NCBI GenBank assembly: GCA_032622095.1
Contig: CP136068.1
Location: 111,551,546-111,615,545, forward strand
Direction: 5' to 3'
Source: Siphonodentalium dalli
Lineage: Eukaryota; Mollusca; Scaphopoda; Gadilida; Siphonodentaliidae
Length of the DNA stretch: 64,000 nt
The stretch's first letter is position 1, and every line of letters begins with the position of its first letter. Below the pieces are notes generated by a model. The model searched no databases. It had not been told where the DNA came from and saw only the letters and a program-made list of their open reading frames with translations. Below are positions 57,901 through 64,000 of the stretch, in pieces. The translations under genes were made by a program, and so were the position numbers.

Positions 57901-60695
57901 ACTCGTGCCCATTTACATGTCAAGGTTAACAGCCATGACAAATTTCATGATAATCAGACGAACAGTACGACATGGAAGACCGCGCCAATCGATTTAATTT
58001 TGAAATCAAAGATGGCTGCCAGTGGCCATGTTTTTTGGCCAAATTACCCCAAAATGACTCATTCCCATCTACATGTGAATATCAACATTCATGACAAATT
58101 TCATAATAATCTGATCAAAGTTAGGACCTGTAGCCTGTGCCAAAGAATTTAGTCATGCAAAGAGTAAAATCCAAGATGGCTGCTGGCGGCCATGTCTTTT
58201 GACCGAATGACCCCAAAAGGACTCGTTCCCATTTACATGTCAAGGTCAACAGCCATGACAAATTTCATGAAGATCCGACCAAAGCTACGACCTGTAGCTC
58301 GCGCCGAAGGATTTAGTCATGCAAAGAGTAAAATCCAAGATGGCTACTGGTGGCCATGTTTTTTGGCCTAACGACCCCAAAATAACTCGTTGCCATCTAC
58401 ATGTCAATATTAACATCCATGACAAATTTCATGATAATCAGACGAACAGTACGACATGAAGACCGCGCCAATCTATTTAATTTTGAAATCAAAGATGGCT
58501 GCCAGCGGCCATGTTTTTTGGCCAAATTACCCCAAAATGATTCATTCCCATCTACATGTCAATGTCAACATTCATGACAAATTTCATAATAATCTGACCA
58601 AAGTTAGGACCTGTAGCCTGTGCCAAAGGATTTAGTCATGCAAAGAGTAAAATCCAAGATGGCTGCTGGCGGCCATGTCTTTTGACCGAATGACCCCAAA
58701 AGGACTCGTTCCCATTTACATGTCAAGGTCAATAGCCATGACAAATTTCATGAAGATCCGACCAAAGCTACGACCTGTAGCCCGCGCCCAAGTATTTAAT
58801 CATGCAAAGATTAAAATCCAAGATGCTCATGACGGCCATGTTTTTTGGCCAAACTACCCCAAAATGACTCGTTCCCATCTGCCTGTCATTATTAACATCC
58901 ATGACAAATTTCATGATAATCAGACGAACAGTACGACCTGTAGACCGCGCCAATCTATTTAATTTTGAAATCAAAGATGGCTGCCAGCGGCCATGTTTTT
59001 TAGCCAAATGACCCCAAAATGACTCATTCCCCATCTACATGTCAATGTCAACATTCATGACAAATTTCATAATGATCTGACCAAAGTAAGGACCTGTAGC
59101 CTGTGCCAAAGGATTTAGTCATGCAAAGAGTAAAATCCAAGATGGCTGCTGGCGGCCATGTCTTTTGGCCGAATGACCCCAAAAGGACTCGTGCCCATTT
59201 ACATGTCAAGGTTAACAGCCATGACAAATTTCATGAAGATCCGACCAAAGCTACGACCTGTAGCCCGCGCCAAAGGATTTAGTCATGCAAAGAGTAAAAT
59301 CCAAGATGGCTACTGGTGGCCATGTTTTTTGGCCTAACGACCCCAAAATAACTCGTTCCCATCTACATGTCAATATTAACATCTATGACAAATTTCATGA
59401 TAATCAGACGAACAGTACGACCTGTAGACCGCGCCAATCTATTTTATTTTGAAATCAAAGATGGCTGCCAGTGGCCATGTTTTTTGGCCAAATTACCCCA
59501 AAATGACTCATTCCCATCTACATGTCAATGTCAACATTCATGACAAATTTCATAATAATCTGACCAAAGTTAGGATCTGTAGCCTGTGCCAAAGGATTTA
59601 GTCATGCAAAGAGTAAAATCCAAGATGGCTGTTGGCGGCCATGTCTTTTGACCGAATGACCCGAAAAGGACTCGTTCCCATTTACATGTCAAGGTCAACA
59701 GCCATGACAAATTTCATGAAGATCCGACCAAAGCTACGACCTGTAGCCCGCACCAAAGGATTTAGTCATGCAAAGAGTAACATCCAAGATGGCTGCTGGC
59801 TGCCATGTTTTTTTGGCCGAACAACCCAAAAATTACTCGTTCCCATCTACATGTCAATATTAACATCCTTGACAAATTTCATGAAGATCCGACCAAAGCT
59901 ACGATCTGTAGCTCGCGCCAAAGGATTTAGTCATTCAAAGAGTAACATCCAAGATGGATGCTGGCGGCCATGTTTTTTTGGCCGAACAACCCAAAAATTA
60001 CTCGTTCCCATCTACATGTCAATATTAACATCCATGACAAATTTCATGAAGATCAGACTAAAGGCACAACCTTGAACTTCAAGATGGCCGCGAAGATGTT
60101 TTTCGATCGAAAGACGCCAGAACCCAAAATGATTCGTTCCCATCTACCCTGCTGGGAAAAACAAGTGTCCACTTAACCACGGTGCGGTTAGCATTGCCAC
60201 CGCGGCTGAAATGCAACTACACCGCGGCTCCACTGGCCAACTACAGTTGGGCATTGGTTTATTTGCCATTCGGCCATGGTGTAGTTGCCGCTGTGTACAT
60301 TCAACTGAAAAAAAAACAATACAAACCAGAAATCTAACCACGGTGTACATACCATTCGGCCCCGTTGTATTTGCTTTTTGGCCATGGTGTACATGTGTAC
60401 TTGTCGTTCGGCCGCGGTGTACATGTACTTGCTGCTCGGCCGCGGCGCTCAACTGCAGTTACATACTCTGACACTGCGGCCGAATGGCAAATACACCGCG
60501 GTGCCAATGGATACTTGTTTTGTCCAGCAGGGTACATGTCAATGTCAACATTCATGACAAATTTCAAAGAGATCAGACTAAAGGCACAACTTGTAGCCCG
60601 CGACAAAGTAAATTGTTGACGGACACACAGACACATGGATGACGGACGCCAACCCATGGCAATAGCTCAAACTTACAAAGTAAGTTGAGCTATTA
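54960..60695 (+). repeat. Satellite array of about 160-170 bp with higher-order repeats
   Basis: More than 30 units contain AAAATCCAAGATGGCTGC, GCCATGTTTTTTGGCC, GACCCCAAAATGACTCGTTC, CATCTACATGTCAAT, CATGACAAATTTCATGA and ACGACCTGTAGCCCGCGCCA in order. Two alternating monomer types (TTAGTCATGCAAAGAGTAAA versus GATTGAATTTTGAAATC) form higher-order blocks. One block recurs at 483 bp spacing (for example 56605-56859 and about 57088-57342), another at 1286 bp (about 57388 and 58674). Hairpin tails AACTTACAAAGTAAGTTGAG at about 56309 and 60668 mark ends of sub-arrays. Open frames on both strands (up to 147 codons) are by-products of the repeat. Confidence 0.95.
60147..60532 (+). mobile_element. 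386-bp TA-flanked element inserted in the satellite
   Basis: The ends CCCTGCTGGGAAAAACAAGT and, reversed from 60532, CCCTGCTGGACAAAACAAGT are inverted. TA flanks both sides (60145-60146 and 60533-60534). The satellite sequence CATCTACATGTCAAT is restored by removing it. The interior is GC-rich, with repeated CGGCC.CGGTGTACAT, TTCGGCC and CACCGCGG motifs in both orientations. No transposase frame: non-autonomous, TA-target (Tc1/mariner-like target choice; family not assigned). Confidence 0.9.
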
Positions 60696-60945
60696 AAACG
60701 GGATGCGTTGGAATTTTGCAAAATGAATAAAATGAAAACCGTCGGGAGCTCCGAAATAGGGGTGGGCGGGTCACCGGAAACACAGGTATATATTTTTTTG
60801 GCTTTACTACTTCGGGGTTCATGCAGTTTGCTGAATTTTTCTTGCGGTCAAAATCCGATGACCACATTGAACCCGCCGTTCATTTCTTATATAATACAGC
60901 AGTATTACATGGGGTGACACCACTATAGAGGGGGTCAATTACTTA

Positions 60946-61140
60946 AATCTAGGGAAGTCGATAGCCGAGAGGTACTGTAGTGTACTGGTCTCTCGTGCTA
61001 GCGGGCCGGGGATCGCAACCTGGTCAGGGTATTCTGACAAAAATCAGAACTCGGTCAGATACCAAGTTTGTAAAGCTGAAAAGTCTCATTTGAGATCACT
61101 GAATAAAGATTCGAATGCAAAAATACCGACTTCCCCCATT
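60946..61140 (+). mobile_element. tRNA-derived SINE-like unit
   Basis: TAGCCGAGAGGTACTGTAGT (60961, A-box-like) and GGGGATCGCAACCTGG (about 61008, B-box-like) have tRNA-like spacing. The unit starts GGGAAGTCG (about 60951) and ends with the reverse complement CGACTTCCC (61128), an unusual inverted end pair for a SINE. No poly-A tail was seen. Confidence 0.6.
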
Positions 61141-61224
61141 ACAACATCTATCCAGGTATTTTTTTGTTGTGCAGTATGTTGTCTGATTGGGGGTGCAGAC
61201 ATTAATGGCTGACCTGTGTACATG

Positions 61225-61900
61225 CCTCGGGGTATCTGGAGAAGTCAGCCCAAAACAAGGTCGGCCACAAGAGAAGTCGGCCCGGGTAAATTAAAGATTG
61301 GTCAAGAAAAGTCGGCCCCATTATTATTTTACTGCTTGTTAATGCCTGTGGCACAATAAGTTGAGACCGACATTTCGCCACACGGTGTCATAAGGGATCA
61401 CATGTACATTACCTCGTAGCATTCCATTTTATGTGACCATGTTTTGGTCACATGGTGTCAAGGAGGATTATATCACCTGCTGGCAATCCATTTGCTTATC
61501 GCGCACTGTCATGGCTTTACACAGATATGTCGATAGGGTTCGTTAAACGGAAATTTAAATCTGTACCGGAAAAATAGCCATATATACAAGACATGGTATT
61601 AGACCAGATACGAACCTTCACACTTAGTCAGCCAATTAATCTATAGACCTAAACAATGTCCTGTCATAATTATAATGGGCGTCGCGCCAGAGGGATTTCC
61701 ACATGGAAGCAGTCAGCGAAACGCCGATAAAGATCAACACTAAGTCATATACAATGTAGTGTTGAACAAGGTTTCCGTGACACCTGATATACATGTATGT
61801 TACTCAATTGAGTAAACATGTCACTAACTGATGTTAATAGCTGGGCCGACTTCGTAGCGGGGCCGACTTCTCCTGTATTCCGCCTTGGTGTGTGCACATT
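61225..61900 (+). mobile_element. Inverted-repeat element with GAAGTCGGCC motifs
   Basis: GAAGTC(A/G)GCC-type motifs occur at 61231, 61247 (GGTCGGCC), 61272 and 61306. The reverse complements GGGCCGACTTC / GGGGCCGACTTC occur at 61842 and 61859. Interior about 500 bp without a gene. At 61899-62080 a GTGCACATTAAAGAACGCTA segment looks like another dispersed repeat. Confidence 0.55.
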
Positions 61901-62110
61901 AAAGAACGCTACTGCAGTAGCACCTGGACCCGACAGGAATGATTAACAGCCCGAGGGCCTATTTATAGACCCGAGACGGAGTTAATCAAATGGAGGGCTG
62001 TAAAGAAACCAAGGCGCCCGACAAAATCATGCTATTATTACCACACCGTCCTGGTGTGAGCATGCGTTAATGAAAACAAAGCTTAGCGCTCGCTTCTGTT
62101 CAACTTCACC

Positions 62111-63227
62111 TTAACTCGTTTAGGACGGGAAACGGATATATCCGTTTCCCAAAACATTACCTACAGGACGGGAAACGGATATATCCGTTTCCCACTTCAT
62201 GCACTTGTTATCAGCGATTGAATCTTTTATAATTAAATGTTTGCGCATAGTATCATGTATTCAATATATAGGCCGATCACTCGGTGAGGGGTCCAGGAAG
62301 ATGTAACCTATTTCTGGCGTCACGTGGGGGTCGCGTGACGTGATTCGTGACGTCATTGTTTCAAAATGTCGGCGCCTAGTAGCCTAAGCCGTAGACGCGT
62401 AGACAAGTTTTCGGTTGGTAATCACCATGGCAGGTGAATCTTGACCACTTCAGCGGAAGGACAAAGAATCGAGAGCAATTTAAGTATATTCATGGACCAT
62501 CTTTTTTGGAAATTAATTACATTTGATTCAAAATGTCGCATGCAGACATCTCGTATAGCGAAATTACAGCCCCCAAACACATTAAGTTGCCATGTCAACC
62601 GGTCGCAATTTTGTGGTACCTACCCAAAATATTTTTGAATGATTCATAGACCACGGATGATCACCCGTATATTATGAGTTGTCACGTGGAGAATTCTGTC
62701 ATGACAAATAGTCTGACCCAGCATTAAATTAACGCATACATTGCTATAAAATTATATAAAAGTAAGCATTTTAACGTTAGAAAATGGGGGTTTGGTGGCC
62801 ATTTTGAATGGCGCCCTCTGTCGGTGATGAGTGATTTTCAATCAAGGTTAGTTCCAGATGTTGGCAAAATATTCCTGGATCATTTAACTTTGGAAACCAT
62901 TTATATTTGATTCAAAATGTCGCAAACATATCGTCATATAGCGAAATTACAGCCCCCAAAATAATAAATTTCCGAAAATAGGTTGCTATGGCAACCGGCC
63001 GCAATTTGGTGGTATCTACCCAAAATTTCTAGAAGATTTATAGACTACGGATGATCACCCATATAGTATGAGTTTTCACGCGGAGAATCCTGCCATGGCA
63101 AATGGTCTGACCCAACATTGAATAAACGCATAAATTGCTATAAAATTATATAAAAGTAAGCATTTCTGCAAAGAATCTCGTCTGTGAGTAATGTTTTCTC
63201 AAAAGAATCACGTCCCAAACGAGTTAA
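62111..63227 (+). mobile_element. 1.1-kb TTAA element (family C) with internal duplication
   Basis: TTAA at 62111-62114 and 63224-63227 enclose CTCGTTTAGGACG and CGTCCCAAACGAG, a 13-bp inverted pair with one mismatch. Next to the left end, the 24-bp perfect palindrome GGGAAACGGATA/TATCCGTTTCCC occurs twice (62126-62149 and 62168-62191). The interior has a direct duplication of about 290 bp: ATTTGATTCAAAATGTCGCA at 62520 and 62907, GCGAAATTACAGCCCCCAAA, and ATTGCTATAAAATTATATAA at 62742 and 63136. No long frame. Confidence 0.85.
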
Positions 63228-64000
63228 AATCATGGAATCATGACGTGTGGGTAAAATAATGTTCATCTAATAAAGAACGCCCTCTAAAGTGGTAAAAATA
63301 TTAAGTAATAGTGTTAACGTTGGAATCAACAGAAAGATCAGACTTTAATTTTTGAGGCGCGCGATCGCTCTTGCGCACCATCACGCGGCTAAAATTGAAA
63401 ACCAGTGAGCGATCAATTGCGCGCCTAGGCCAAATACGGAGAGCGTACAAGTATAAAGAAACAGCTTGAATGTTGTAGCAAAATATCAAATGAATTCTCC
63501 AAAACCAACATTCATTGTCGGCATTCATCAAAAGGTGATCCCTCGTGCCACGATGATTGGCAGTTTAAGTTTTTTGAGGTCACACGATGTGAAGTGTCAA
63601 ATGCACTATCTGTCTGAGACTGAATGATTCGAAGCTAAAAATACATTTGAACGATTTCTATGTATGGCTTATGACGTCACATAAATTCCTGGAAAATCAA
63701 AGCGAGACCACATGGCCGGGAGATGTTACCGTATTTATTTCGTCAGCATTGAATCGGAGTATTAAATTAATTCCTTATTAATAATTATGAATTACAATTA
63801 ATATAGGAGCATGTACATGTACAATATGAAAACACAGTGTGTAACATTCACTTGTGCTTATGGATAGTGGATTAAGCAGTGTTAAACCATCAAAGAGTTT
63901 CAATGGACATCCATCGTGAGTAAACTAATTCAATTTACGCAGCATTTATGAATGTATTTCCGCTGTTTATTTTATCTTGATAGAAATTGCGTCTGAAAGA
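63228..64000. other. Intergenic to window end, no gene recognised
   Basis: AT-rich sequence with a short GCGCGCGATCGCTC / GCGATCAATTGCGCGC hairpin at about 63358-63424. Nothing else could be supported. Confidence 0.45.

Noticed and set aside
55990-60090. Open frames of 84-147 codons on both strands
   Set aside because: They repeat with the satellite period and occur on both strands, so the lack of stops is a property of the repeat.

Overview
This is an AT-rich, gene-poor invertebrate (metazoan) nuclear window. It has spliced exons, tRNA-derived SINE-like and truncated LINE fragments, and very dense small inverted-repeat elements, long CATC/GATG microsatellites and satellite arrays. The mix, together with GAREM-like SAM-domain exons, fits a lophotrochozoan, probably a bivalve mollusc. 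That taxon is an inference; no sequence here proves it.

Genes. Two plus-strand loci encode related C-terminal parts of GAREM-like (CABIT-SAM) adaptor proteins. The first (exons at 7890-8039, 15671-15930 and 16390-16992) has matching splice phases, a probable CABIT piece, a proline-rich SH3-type motif, several tyrosine motifs and a terminal SAM domain. The second (terminal exon 48760-49523) has the same design: proline-rich motif, Lys-rich linker, tyrosine motifs and a SAM domain ending G-H-I-P-K, where the first ends G-R-I-P-R. Their 5' exons are not recognisable in the window.

Mobile DNA. The most striking object is an 11.0-kb DNA transposon-like element (20083-31118). It has 37-bp perfect terminal inverted repeats, an 8-bp direct repeat ATTAACCC on both sides, and a further pair of about 0.9-kb subterminal inverted arms. 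It carries a decayed gene (about 26290-29088) whose C-terminal part shows the acidic motifs and helix-hairpin-helix-like motif of a FEN1/XPG-type nuclease. A separate 962-bp element with its own 8-bp target duplication is nested inside it. Other elements include a TTAA-flanked foldback MITE family (8712-9095, 12914-13313, 43825-44224, end fragment at 1-105, many solo hairpins), a second TTAA family with AGGGGTACTGTA ends (47677, 51451, 52038), a third TTAA element (62111-63227), a TA-flanked element inserted in a satellite (60147-60532), a 5'-truncated LINE with a 12-bp target duplication (41019-41645), and a minus-strand LINE fragment (about 45000-45640).

Layout. 1-7.9 kb: repeats and a 68-bp minisatellite. 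7.9-17 kb: gene 1, with repeat-filled introns. 17-20 kb: microsatellites. 20-31 kb: the large transposon. 31-35 kb: scattered hairpins. 35.7-40.1 kb: a nearly perfect 2208-bp tandem duplication. 40-48 kb: LINE and MITE debris. 48.8-49.5 kb: gene 2 terminal exon. 50-54.8 kb: foldback elements. 55-60.7 kb: a roughly 160-bp satellite with higher-order structure. 60.9-64 kb: a SINE-like unit and a TTAA element. No rRNA, CRISPR or prokaryotic operon structure was seen.
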